A stretch of 64,000 nt of DNA from Nitrospirota bacterium (GCA_015233895.1 JADFXG010000013.1:20662-84661); one strand, 5' to 3'; positions 8,894-16,593 are shown, counted from the first letter of the stretch. Made by a program: numbers and translations. Notes: generated from the sequence alone by a model not told the origin.

Positions 8894-10167
8894 TGGCGCC
8901 AATAATTTTAGTTGAAAACCTCGGTAAAAGTTACATGATAAGCCATAAACTTGTGGGTACTTATAAGACCCTTCGTGAGTCTGTCTCTGCGTTGGTAAAA
9001 GGTGTTTTCAAAAAACTGTTGAGACTCAATAGTTCAGGAACCACGCAGGAGGAGTTATGGGCACTTAAGGATATTAATCTTGAGATAGCCGAGGGGGAGA
9101 GAATAGGCTTAATTGGACGAAATGGTGCAGGTAAAAGCACGCTGCTTAAAATTCTAAGCCGGATAACAGCGCCCACAGAGGGGCGAGCGGTACTAAGAGG
9201 GCGTGTAGGCAGTCTTTTAGAGGTAGGAACCGGCTTTCACCAGGAACTTACCGGACGTGAAAACATTTATCTAAACGGCGCTGTGCTTGGTATGAAAAAA
9301 AGTGAGATAAAGGCAAGTTTCGATAGAATTGTGGACTTTGCAGGGGTTGAAAAATTTCTCGATACGCCGGTTAAAAGATACTCATCGGGGATGTACGTGC
9401 GGCTGGCCTTTGCTGTTGCAGCTCATTTGGACACAGACATATTGCTTGTTGATGAGGTGCTGGCTGTTGGAGACATCAGTTTCAGAAAAAAGTGTATGGA
9501 GCGTATAAGAGAGATAAACACAGAAACAGGACGAACAATAGTTTATGTAAGCCATGATATTCCTACTGTCAGGCAAATATGCCAAAGGGTAATAATTCTG
9601 TCTGAGGGCAGGATAGTAAATGACGGGGAGGCAAACGAAACCACTTTATTATATGAACAAAATGCTCTTTACGGCTCTGATGTCTCACCGGCTGAGGTGG
9701 TAAGAAAACCTCTAAACAGCCCATTTTACCTTTCAAAAGTACAGATAAGAGATTTGGATGGTAATATTTGTAACAGATTTGAGACAGGTCAAACCCTGGA
9801 GCTTCATATATGGGCAGAGGGAGAGGCTCCTTATGAGAATTTTACCGTCGGATTTGACTTACACAGCGAATACGGTGACAGGATAACATTTGGTACCGCC
9901 AATCCAATCAATGACTGTTTCTTTAAAAAAACTGACCGCTACTTTGTCTGCACCCTGGGGCCGCTGCCGCTAACAACAGGCAAATACTTCTTTACGCTAC
10001 ACACTGAAATATGGCAAATGCACCCATGGGATGTTTGGCAGCAGGCCGTCTCTTTTTATATAACCGACTGTGACCCATACAAGACTGGATTTAACATTTA
10101 TGCCTCCAATGTTACAATGTTTATTAATCAGAGTTGGCAGAGCTTACCGCCAGGGCAAGGTGAGTAA
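8893..10167 (+). CDS. ABC polysaccharide exporter ATPase with C-terminal glycan-binding domain (Wzt type)
   Basis: 424 aa. ATPase domain: Walker A GRNGAGKS (75-82), signature YSSGM (about 155), Walker B ILLVDEVLAVGD, and the switch His in VSHD. The 30-residue insertion before Walker A and the E-L-T-G-R-E-N-I-Y-L-N-G motif are typical of Wzt/TagH. From about residue 265 to the end lies a beta-rich extension (LHIWAEG..., GFDLHSEYGDRITFG) that corresponds to the Wzt C-terminal carbohydrate-binding domain, which recognises the terminal modification of the O-polysaccharide. It pairs with the permease directly upstream. Confidence 0.9.
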   Translation: MAPIILVENLGKSYMISHKLVGTYKTLRESVSALVKGVFKKLLRLNSSGTTQEELWALKDINLEIAEGERIGLIGRNGAGKSTLLKILSRITAPTEGRAVLRGRVGSLLEVGTGFHQELTGRENIYLNGAVLGMKKSEIKASFDRIVDFAGVEKFLDTPVKRYSSGMYVRLAFAVAAHLDTDILLVDEVLAVGDISFRKKCMERIREINTETGRTIVYVSHDIPTVRQICQRVIILSEGRIVNDGEANETTLLYEQNALYGSDVSPAEVVRKPLNSPFYLSKVQIRDLDGNICNRFETGQTLELHIWAEGEAPYENFTVGFDLHSEYGDRITFGTANPINDCFFKKTDRYFVCTLGPLPLTTGKYFFTLHTEIWQMHPWDVWQQAVSFYITDCDPYKTGFNIYASNVTMFINQSWQSLPPGQGE

Positions 10168-10173
10168 TTAAGG

Positions 10174-11166
10174 TTACCTAGCTATTGAATCCGGATTGGT
10201 ATGAGTGTCGTTTAGTGAAGATAGCACAGCATCAACGGTTGTTACAGCAGTACCTACAAAGCCAACCACAATGCCTGCGGCATGATTAGCTATCACAGCA
10301 CTTTCCACTAAAGAAGCGCCTGACACATGAGCAAGCGTAAATGCTGATATGACAGTATCTCCGGCACCGGTAACGTCATAGACGGCTTTTGCCACTGTAG
10401 GAATGTGGTGAACCTGCGTTTCGTAAAAAAGACTCATCCCTTCATCGCCTCTGGTAATCAGCACAGTGTTAAGATTCAGGGTTTTAAGGAGTTTTTTGCC
10501 GGCTCGCTCCAGTGATTGCTTGTCTTCTATGGTAATCCCTGAGCCCTCCTGTGCCTCCTTTTTATTGGGAGTAATCAGGGAAAGCCCATGGTAGTATTGA
10601 AAGTGGCCAACTTTGGGGTCAGCAGATATAAACTTATGTTCACCTGCGGTCTTATCTACAAGAAACTTAATAAAACCCTGTGTTATGACGCCCTTTTTGT
10701 AGTCTGATATGATTATCCCGTCAAATTTATCAAAATTATCGCCAACATACTCTGTGATGTGTTTTAGAGCGGATTTGCCTATTGCAGCCCTGTTCTCTTT
10801 GTCAAAACGCACGACCTGCTGGCCGTGTGCCATGACACGGGATTTTGTCGTTGTCGGTCTTTGATCACGATATATACCAGCAGTGCTTATCCCGCGCTCT
10901 TTAAACAGAGACGATAACACAACCTCGTTGTAATCATCGCCAGCGACACCGGATATTGTTACGGATGCCCCAAGTGAAACCACATTGTTTGCCACATTGC
11001 CAGCCCCCCCAAGAAGATAACTCTCCCTCTCTACATCCACAACCGGCACTGGTGCCTCCGGAGATATCCTTTCCACCTTACCCCACACATAGTGGTCAAG
11101 TATTATATCCCCTATGACCAGAATGTGTCTGTCCTTAAATCTTTCCAATATGCTCGCAAATGACAT
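10174..11166 (-). CDS. rfaE1: D-glycero-beta-D-manno-heptose-7-phosphate kinase (RfaE1/HldE domain I)
   Basis: 330-aa PfkB/ribokinase-fold kinase making heptose-1,7-bisphosphate for ADP-heptose and LPS inner core. Visible: N-terminal DHYVWGKVERISPEAPVPV, the GGAGNVANN substrate loop near residue 53, the T-P-N-x-K-E-A motif, and the anion-hole signature DVTGAGDTVISAF near residue 265. It carries only the kinase domain; the cytidylyltransferase domain (RfaE2) found fused in enterobacterial HldE is absent, so a separate rfaE2 is expected elsewhere. It converges with the exporter ATPase gene with 6 nt between stops. Its presence supports a Gram-negative LPS-bearing cell. Confidence 0.9.
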   Translation of the reverse strand: MSFASILERFKDRHILVIGDIILDHYVWGKVERISPEAPVPVVDVERESYLLGGAGNVANNVVSLGASVTISGVAGDDYNEVVLSSLFKERGISTAGIYRDQRPTTTKSRVMAHGQQVVRFDKENRAAIGKSALKHITEYVGDNFDKFDGIIISDYKKGVITQGFIKFLVDKTAGEHKFISADPKVGHFQYYHGLSLITPNKKEAQEGSGITIEDKQSLERAGKKLLKTLNLNTVLITRGDEGMSLFYETQVHHIPTVAKAVYDVTGAGDTVISAFTLAHVSGASLVESAVIANHAAGIVVGFVGTAVTTVDAVLSSLNDTHTNPDSIAR

Positions 11167-11265
11167 CAGAAAACAAATAATATAACATGAGGCCTCTTTA
11201 AATCAATAAGAATAATTTTTAAATAACCCATCACACTAAATTGTCTTACAATTTTGACTTAATTT

Positions 11266-11283
11266 ATTGAAATATGTTTCAAT
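11266..11283. promoter_or_regulatory. perfect inverted repeat ATTGAAA-TATG-TTTCAAT
   Basis: Seven-base arms flank a 4-nt centre in the 177-nt gap upstream of the FGE-fold gene, 61 nt before its ATG. The symmetry suggests a dimeric repressor or activator site; no specific regulator is recognised. The gene start that follows has an excellent AAGGAGGT ribosome-binding site. Confidence 0.35.
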
Positions 11284-11343
11284 ATGATGTTAGTAAATAA
11301 ATTCTCCATCCGTGAGAATGCTACTATTTGTTAAGGAGGTTGT

Positions 11344-12072
11344 TTGATGAAAAGGATAGTAACCATTCTGATGTTCGCGGCTTTCACTTTGACAGCTGTA
11401 ATGGTACTAAAAGAGGACGTATATGGTGAGACATATACTGACAGAGTTACATCAATGGAATTTGTAAAAATAGGTGCTGGCTTGTATATTGGTAAATATG
11501 AGGTTACAAACGCACAGTACAGAAAATTCAAACCTAATCACAACAGCAAAGCGCTTCATGAAATCTCTTTAAACGGTGATAAACAGCCCGTGGTGTATGT
11601 ATCTTTTGATGATGCAGAGGAATTCGCAAAGTGGTTATCACATAAGACAGGGATGAAGTACAGACTGCCAACAGAAAAAGAGTGGGAGACTGCCTGTAAA
11701 GCAGGAGCAGATATTGACACATACTGGGAAAAGAGTGAAGATGCCTGTCGTTATGCTAATCTCATGGATGAAACGCATAGAGCTAAGGTATTTCCATACC
11801 TTCCACAGGAGAGTCTCATTATGGTTAATTGTGAAGATGGCTTTGTGCTAACAGCACCGGTAGGCAGCAAAGAGCCAAACAAATTTGGATTGTATGATAT
11901 GTTGGGAAACGTGTCGGAGTGGACGGACACTCCCCATGTTGACAAACGTATTACACGAGGTGGAAGTTGGACTTCTATCCCAGAAAGAGCAACATGTTCT
12001 TACAGTAAACCAATATTGCCAAAAACATGGGCTGCTGATATAGGTTTTCGTCTAGTCCTTGAAAAGAAGTAG
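11344..12072 (+). CDS. formylglycine-generating-enzyme-fold (SUMF1-like) exported protein
   Basis: 242 aa. Residues 1 to about 28 form a signal peptide (KR, hydrophobic core, cleavage near YGE), so the product is probably periplasmic. The rest is the FGE-sulfatase/SUMF1 fold: GKYEVTNAQYRKF near residue 45, the RLPTEKEWETAC segment near 100, GLYDMLGNVSEWTD near 185, RGGSWTS near 205 and IGFRLVLE at the end. Many members of this family are not formylglycine generators but structural or regulatory modules; the Cys pair needed for the oxidase reaction is not evident here. It precedes the decayed nitric oxide reductase locus; a functional link is not shown. Confidence 0.8.
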   Translation: MMKRIVTILMFAAFTLTAVMVLKEDVYGETYTDRVTSMEFVKIGAGLYIGKYEVTNAQYRKFKPNHNSKALHEISLNGDKQPVVYVSFDDAEEFAKWLSHKTGMKYRLPTEKEWETACKAGADIDTYWEKSEDACRYANLMDETHRAKVFPYLPQESLIMVNCEDGFVLTAPVGSKEPNKFGLYDMLGNVSEWTDTPHVDKRITRGGSWTSIPERATCSYSKPILPKTWAADIGFRLVLEKK

Positions 12073-12106
12073 TAACTAATTAATAAACCTCAGTAAACAC
12101 GGATGG

Positions 12107-12138
12107 ACACAGATTATGGCCAGTAAATAAATCTGTGT
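12107..12138. repeat. inverted repeat ACACAGATT / AATCTGTGT
   Basis: Perfect 9-bp arms (12107-12115 and 12130-12138) after the FGE-fold gene. The words CACAGAT and ATCTGTG recur at 13665-13710, 13861-13925 and 37711-37757, so this is a member or fragment of a dispersed repeat family. Followed by T9 at about 12171, it could also help terminate transcription. Confidence 0.5.
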
Positions 12139-12223
12139 TCATCTGCCATTAAAGCTCTCTCTTTGAATCTTTTTTTTTCGTTCGTTATTTATTTATCTTT
12201 CCTGCTTAAAATTAATGTAAAGT

Positions 12224-12239
12224 TATGATGTGAATCATA
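12224..12239. promoter_or_regulatory. FNR/DNR-type palindrome (TATGAT-GTGA-ATCATA)
   Basis: The core TGAT-N4-ATCA matches the FNR/Crp-superfamily half-site arrangement used by FNR, DNR and NNR regulators of anaerobic nitrogen-oxide genes. It lies 109 nt before the start of the norC remnant, the expected kind of target. The match is by eye; no promoter hexamers were confirmed. Confidence 0.5.
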
Positions 12240-12249
12240 GAATATCAAG

Positions 12250-12320
12250 CCCTTAATAAGAGACAATCAGTGAAAAAAAGAGCTGTTAGTATCAGGATCA
12301 GTACAGATCCTTATTAAGGG
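12250..12320. repeat. 71-bp segment bounded by perfect 11-bp inverted repeats
   Basis: CCCTTAATAAG at 12250-12260 is mirrored by CTTATTAAGGG at 12310-12320, with a 49-nt interior. It sits between the FNR-like box and the norC start, so it could be a leader hairpin or a minimal palindromic insertion. No direct repeats at its edges were recognised. Confidence 0.55.
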
Positions 12321-12347
12321 TTAAAATATTCATAGAGGTGAGTTTTT

Positions 12348-12995
12348 ATGTGAAACAAACGCGTAAGGAATCTGTTCGTCTTTGGCAGTTTTCTATGTTT
12401 TGTTGTGCTGGTAATTTTGACAGTTAACACATTCTCTCAACTTGATTCAAGAGCACCAAAAATAACTGAAGAGGTGGATTTGGGTAAGCAGATATGGCAC
12501 AAGTATGACTGAATTGGTTTTCACACGATTTTTGGTAACGGCTCTTACTTTGCGCCTGATATGACAAAAATAACCGAGAAGGATCCAAAATCTTACCTTT
12601 AGAAGTTCCTGGTTAATCCAAAGAAAGTTAATCCCTCGGCTGCTATGCCGGTTTTGGGAATTACCGATGATGAGGCCGATACGTTAATCGCATTCCTTGA
12701 GTGGACTTCTAAAGTGGACACAAACGTCTGGCCGCCTAAACCAGTTCCTGGATTAAAGGTCTCCGGTGGAGGTACGGGCGATGTGGCTTACGAAAAGAAC
12801 AATTGCTCCTCTTGTCACATTATCAACTGAGTGGGAGGAACTTCAGGTTCTGATATAACACACGTTGCTTTAAGGCATCCTGATCCGCAATGGCACAGAA
12901 AACATCTCGATAACCCGTCATCAATTACTCCTGATTCAGTTATGCCACCATATGCACAGCTTTCAAATGATGAGAAGAATCAACTTGCGGATTGA
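12348..12995 (+). pseudogene. norC: decayed norC-like nitric oxide reductase cytochrome c subunit
   Basis: A good ribosome site (GAGGTGAG) precedes ATG at 12348, but codon 2 is TGA. Reading on gives an N-terminal membrane anchor and then NTFSQLDSRAPKIT...GKQIWHKYD, matching NorC. Further in-frame stops are TGA at 12510 (at the first Cys of the heme CxxCH, whose second Cys is also changed to Phe), TAG at 12600 and TGA at 12828. A second heme motif CSSCH (about 12811-12825) is intact in a C-terminal cytochrome domain, so the ancestor was probably a diheme form. At 12993 a missing T shifts the frame, after which NorB-like sequence follows directly. Three TGA codons stand at unrelated residues, so recoding is unlikely; this is a pseudogene. 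Confidence 0.85.
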
Positions 12996-13619
12996 TGGTG
13001 GCAACGTATTATGTGGTGCCTGAGGAGTCGGGGCGTGAGCTGTGGAGCATTCCACTTGCACAGTTTCAGTTTGGGCAACCGTTGTAACTGTACTTGTCGT
13101 AGTTGTTGGCTATATAATTATGGGATTATTCCCTCAGGCTAATATAACAGTATTTGGCACACTGATTTTAAATGAAGGACGTGAGTACATAGAAGCACCG
13201 CGGTGGGCCGATATTATGATCGCAGTGTCTGCAATCCTGTTTCTTATCAACAACGCTATGACTATGTTTAAGAGTAAGAAGATTACTGGAATCATGGGCA
13301 CCCTGTTAGGAGGAATGTTGTTTCTGACTCTTATGTATCTGCCGGGAATGTTCTACACCAGCAGCATGGTTAAGGACCAGTACTGGTGGTGGTGGGTTGT
13401 GCACCTTTGGGTTGAGGGCGCATGGGAGGTAATAGCCGGAGCATGGAACGTCTCCTTGGGCTTGACTACGTAACCGTTAAAAATAACTTAAATACATGGT
13501 TCAGGATATGGAGAGCTGTCTTTGGAGTAACATATATAATAGGCGTATGTATGTTTGTTTATGACTTCTTTAAAATTGGTAAAGAACCGGTAACCGTAAA
13601 ACAACCAGCCACTATCTAA
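12995..13619 (+). pseudogene. norB: decayed norB-like nitric oxide reductase catalytic subunit (internal deletions)
   Basis: Begins at ATYYVVPEESGRELWS, which in intact NorB lies some 60-70 residues from the N-terminus, so the first membrane segments are lost at a junction with norC. A further 1-nt loss near 13077 shifts the frame before WATVVTVLVVVVGY. The stretch to 13445 includes EYIEAPRWADI and the highly conserved WWWWVVHLWVEGAWE. It then jumps, with another frame change, to LDYVTVKNNLNTWFRIW and one last helix ending KIGKEP, the C-terminus. The heme b/b3 and iron-B ligand core of roughly 200 residues is missing. The relic cannot reduce NO. Lengths of the deletions are estimated from remembered NorB proteins. 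Confidence 0.8.
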
Positions 13620-13831
13620 GGCTATTAAAGTGTAAGGAGAGGTTTAAAGAATTTCATCCACAGATTGCGCAGATTTTCACAGATTTTTATGTCTGTGTTA
13701 ATCTGTGGTTTAATCCTTTTGTGTATATTTAACTCTTTTATACACCATTATGATATACCTCATAGCTAAGCAATTCAAATTTATATTATAAGTATTGATG
13801 AATAAACTAAAAATTATAAGAAAAATAACTC
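13620..13831. repeat. intergenic stretch with a CACAGAT-type inverted repeat
   Basis: No gene is seen. Around 13660-13712 the words CCACAGATT and AATCTGTGG form 9-bp arms around internal CACAGAT and GTCTGTG copies, the same vocabulary as at 12107 and 13861. The remainder is AT-rich with no recognised feature. Confidence 0.5.
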
Positions 13832-14036
13832 ATACCGAGTTGCAGTCAGAAAAAATTTTAACCACAGATGGATACAGATAAATTAAATAATCATAATCTG
13901 TGTTCATCAGTGTTTATCTGTGGTTTATTCGTTTTTTGTTAATCTACTTTTTTGACAGCTAATTGAGACCGTTGCAAAAATATTATAACACCAAAGTTGA
14001 GTTCAAAAATATAACAAAATGTTATAGAAAAAGGAT

Positions 14037-14239
14037 GAGATTGCCACACCCCCTGCGGGAGTTCGCAATGACGGCGTGGGCTGTGCGTGGGCGTACCTAT
14101 CCGTCATTACGAGGAGCGATAGCGACGTGGGCTGTGCGTGGGCGTACCTATCCGTCATTACGAGGAGCGATAGCGGCGTGGGCTGTGCGTGGGCGTACCT
14201 ATCCGTCATTACGAGGAGCGATAGCGACGTGGTAATCTC
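14037..14239. repeat. E3 palindromic repeat (REP/MITE-like), copy A, expanded
   Basis: Ends GAGATTGCCAC and GTGGTAATCTC are inverted repeats; next to them lie CCCCCTGCGGGAGTTCGCAATGAC on the left and GTCATTACGAGGAGCGATAGCGACG on the right, giving a long hairpin. Copy B at 37413-37517 has the same ends and core in the same place within E1. The sequence is GC-rich against an AT-rich background and resembles the widespread intergenic repeats of this type seen in several anaerobic phyla. Confidence 0.8.
14075..14227. repeat. 51-bp tandem repeat, three copies
   Basis: Units at 14075-14125, 14126-14176 and 14177-14227 are identical except for the last base of the middle unit (G for A). Each begins CGTGGGCTGTGCG and ends GAGCGATAGCG. 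Because 51 is a multiple of three, all frames stay open and produce spurious 17-residue protein repeats on both strands; these should not be called as genes. Confidence 0.9.
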
Positions 14240-14330
14240 ATCATTATTATATTTTAGGCTGCTACTCGGTATTAATTGGGAAATACTTTTCCCACATTTT
14301 GGGAATTTTGCAACGGTCTCTAATTGGTAT

Positions 14331-14630
14331 CAGTTAGTGTTTATTTTGTTTTTCTTTTGCAGATATGTGTGTGCAGCCGGCCTTATGCAGATGTTATTTG
14401 GGTGGTTTAGTCCAATTTCGCTAAAATTAAAGTTTGACCATAAGAATTTCCATAAATGCACGGATTGCCGCCAATGTGAAAAGGCATGTTTTATGGACGT
14501 CAAACCGCGTCTGCCTAAAAAAGACGTCAGTTGCGTTAACTGCGGTGAATGTATAACGGCATGTAATAAAGAGTTAGGAGTTAGTAACGGCCTGTTTAGT
14601 TTAACGTTTGGCGACGATAAAAAAGATTAA
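14331..14630 (+). pseudogene. 5'-truncated 4Fe-4S ferredoxin-type membrane protein (NapH/NosR-like C-terminus)
   Basis: Downstream of the E2 end the frame reads a hydrophobic helix and FFFCRYVCAAGLMQMLFGW, then two clusters CTDCRQCEKAC and CVNCGECITAC, each a 4Fe-4S motif of the C-x2-C-x2-C-x3-C kind. CRYVC-AAG resembles the CPxG-type loop of NapH/NosR/CcoG-like quinol-linked ferredoxins. The expected upstream membrane helices are absent because the element E2/E1 occupies that position, and no convincing start codon with a ribosome site is visible. It is probably another relic of the nor locus, although an internal Met near 14385 could start a short soluble ferredoxin. Confidence 0.6.
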
Positions 14631-16384
14631 CCCATAGCCCTGTTAATCATTTCCTTAATAAAGGTAAAGCCGCCGTGCCAAAACTGCGCATCTCTCATAT
14701 CTATCCCTGCCTCTTTCAATATTACATCCGGTGAGGCTGACCCCCCGTAAGAGAGGATTTTTATAATTTTGGGAATAAATCCTCTGCCAACCTCCTTAAA
14801 TCTCTTATACAGAGAAAGAGAGAGCAGCTCTCCAAAACTATAAGCATAGCAGTAAAACGGTGTGTGATAGATATGTGGAATGGTTATCCATTCAATCTGA
14901 AAATCATCTGAGACATCAACAGAGTCACCAAACTGCTCTCTGAGAAGTTCCATATAGACGCGGTTTAATTCGTTAACCGGGGCGCCATATTCAATCATTT
15001 CGTGAGCGGTTTTTTCAAAAATCACAAAGAAAGCCTGCCTGAGCACTGTTGCATACATGTCGTCAATGGCAGAGCTTAGGATTAGACGGCGTGTGGCGTC
15101 ATCTTTTTCCTCTTCAAGCAGCCGCTCTGTAAGCAGCATCTCGGAAAACACGGAGGCTGTTTCAGCAAGGGGAAGTGGTGCATGGAAGGTCAGCACCGAG
15201 TGCTTTTGCGCTAATAGCGAGTGAACGGCGTGTCCAAGCTCGTGTGCCAATGTCGCTACCTGACGCGGCTCTCCAGTGTAGTTAAGAAGCACCCAGGGCG
15301 TTAGCTCAGGGAGCACTCCGTAACAAAACGCTCCTCCGCGCTTACCTGTGCGGTCCTCAGAATCAATGTGTTGTTTATCAAAGACACAGCCCGCTAGTTT
15401 AGCAAATTCCGGGCTAAAGTCGGCAAAACTTTCCAGCACCATTGAAACAGCTTGAGAATAATCAATTTTTTCCTTACTCTCAGCCTTTATAGGAGCATAG
15501 AGGTCAAATCGCCGAAGTTTTGGCAGATTAAGCCACTTTGCTTTTAATTTAAAATAATCATGAAACACGTATGAATCCTCTTTACATACCGAAAGGAGGG
15601 TCTCTATAACGTCATCCGGTATGTCGTTTGACTTATTGCGGACATTTATAGGACTTTTGAATTTCCTTAATCCAATTTGCTCCTTTGCCCAGTCTCTTAC
15701 TCTGTAAGCGTACATCTGTGAAAGCACTGTTTCATCATTACCAAACACTCTGAAAAGCTCCTTATACGCTCTTTCACGAATCTCCGGGCGCATGTCTCTG
15801 ACATAAACCATCAGGCCATCACGGGTGTTGTGCGTTGTCTTACCATCCACATCAATCACAAAGTCGTACTTGCTTGTAAACATGTCGTAGAGGGTTAACA
15901 AAGCGCCTGAGCCGTTTGTGTCTTTTATGTTGATTATTTTTTCCTCAGGCTCAGTAAGTGTATGCTCTTTGAACTGCCTCAGTCTTTCAAGATAATATTT
16001 CAGATTGCCGGAGGAATCTAAAAGCCGCTCCGATTCCTCATCGGTGAGTGATTTCCACCACAGACTGAAAAACAGTATCCGGTTTTGCATATCAGTCAGG
16101 AAATTCTCAACATTTCCCATGATGGCAAGAGCCTCTGTATCCTGAGTATCCTCGGAGAATCTGAGAACACTGTAAGCGGTTATTTTTCCGGCAACAGTTG
16201 CAAAATTCTCTGTTAATGTCAGAATTTCCCGGAAAGCTCCGACATTCATATCAGCTTTAAGCGTGTTTCTTTTTGACTCAATCTGAGCCACACAGTTCTC
16301 TATTTCTATAAAAACCTTTTGGACTTCTTTATCGGATGGTAAAAGCTCAGTCAAATCCCACCGGCTCTTTTGATATTGTTGCAC
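14627..16384 (-). CDS. pepF: oligoendopeptidase F (M3 family metallopeptidase)
   Basis: 585 aa, a normal PepF length. The zinc site is ATLAHELGHAVHSLL (HExxH) about residue 378-390, followed some 25 residues later by a Glu in PLAETASVFSEML that supplies the third ligand. The C-terminal motif HIYHTPFYCYAYSFGELLSLSLY is also typical. Cytosolic enzyme degrading short peptides. Starts at 16384 with MQQYQKSRWDLTELLPSDKE, the usual N-terminal sequence of the family; the stop overlaps the end of the truncated ferredoxin frame by 4 nt on the opposite strand. Confidence 0.93.
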   Translation of the reverse strand: MQQYQKSRWDLTELLPSDKEVQKVFIEIENCVAQIESKRNTLKADMNVGAFREILTLTENFATVAGKITAYSVLRFSEDTQDTEALAIMGNVENFLTDMQNRILFFSLWWKSLTDEESERLLDSSGNLKYYLERLRQFKEHTLTEPEEKIINIKDTNGSGALLTLYDMFTSKYDFVIDVDGKTTHNTRDGLMVYVRDMRPEIRERAYKELFRVFGNDETVLSQMYAYRVRDWAKEQIGLRKFKSPINVRNKSNDIPDDVIETLLSVCKEDSYVFHDYFKLKAKWLNLPKLRRFDLYAPIKAESKEKIDYSQAVSMVLESFADFSPEFAKLAGCVFDKQHIDSEDRTGKRGGAFCYGVLPELTPWVLLNYTGEPRQVATLAHELGHAVHSLLAQKHSVLTFHAPLPLAETASVFSEMLLTERLLEEEKDDATRRLILSSAIDDMYATVLRQAFFVIFEKTAHEMIEYGAPVNELNRVYMELLREQFGDSVDVSDDFQIEWITIPHIYHTPFYCYAYSFGELLSLSLYKRFKEVGRGFIPKIIKILSYGGSASPDVILKEAGIDMRDAQFWHGGFTFIKEMINRAMG

Positions 16385-16452
16385 TGCCAGATACCTCCTC
16401 AGTAATCAATATTCGCACTGCTTGTATTATATACCTTTTAACATTTTAATAC

Positions 16453-16560
16453 GAGGTGATGAAAGTTACTGCAAAGTTAAGAATGATATTGTACAGTAAA
16501 GTGTACATTCCATCTAAACCTTCCTCTCAGGCCCTGACGTAGTTAGGGCCTTTTTTTTGC
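16453..16560 (+). ncRNA. possible short leader or small RNA ending in an intrinsic terminator
   Basis: A strong terminator (16530-16558) stands on the plus strand with no plus-strand gene before it for nearly 2 kb, so it needs a local transcript. The 27-codon frame ATG 16459 to TAG has a GAGGTG only 2 nt upstream and its stop falls in the terminator hairpin; it could be a leader peptide or chance. Transcript start not identified. Confidence 0.25.
16530..16558 (+). terminator. rho-independent terminator
   Basis: Stem AGGCCCT / AGGGCCT with a loop GACGTAGTT is followed directly by eight T residues. It lies between the divergent pepF start and the YtxH operon, reading toward the latter. Confidence 0.8.
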
Positions 16561-16593
16561 AGTCTTCCGGATTTTTGGAGGATGAAAATATTA

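Larger units (their letters stand above)
13965..14320. mobile_element. miniature element E1, copy 1, with TAATT target duplication
   Basis: Bounded by GAGACCGTTGCAAAA at 13965 and its mirror ending GCAACGGTCTC at 14320. Directly repeated TAATT flanks both ends (13960-13964 and 14321-14325), the classic footprint of a transposition event. The interior carries an E3 palindrome (14037-14239) with a 51-bp triplication. It has no transposase gene. A second full copy lies at 37311-37608 and a left-end fragment at 63786-63876. Confidence 0.85.
13832..14330. mobile_element. miniature element E2 (ATACCRA-type terminal repeats), interrupted by element E1
   Basis: Left end ATACCGAGTTGC at 13832 and right end GCTAATTGGTAT ending at 14330 are imperfect inverted repeats. 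The left part (13832-13964) is closely similar to a second, uninterrupted copy at 37681-37804: both contain TTTTAACCACAGATGG, a run of CACAGAT words, then TTTATTCGTTTTTTGTTAATC and CTACTTTTTTGAC. Removing the inserted E1 (13965-14320) and one copy of its 5-bp target duplication gives ...GACAGCTAATTGGTAT, collinear with GACGGCAAATTGGTAT of the second copy. No coding capacity; a non-autonomous palindromic element. Confidence 0.75.

Noticed and set aside
12351..12830. TGA codons in norC read as selenocysteine or a variant code
   Set aside because: TGA stands at three unrelated positions, a TAG and frameshifts are also present, and TGA is a normal stop in neighbouring genes.
14037..14239. CRISPR-like array from the three 51-bp units
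   Set aside because: Units are contiguous with no spacers and no cas genes nearby.
14076..14330. Long open frames with 17-residue repeats on both strands
   Set aside because: They are created by the 51-bp tandem repeat of an intergenic palindrome; no start signal and no family match.
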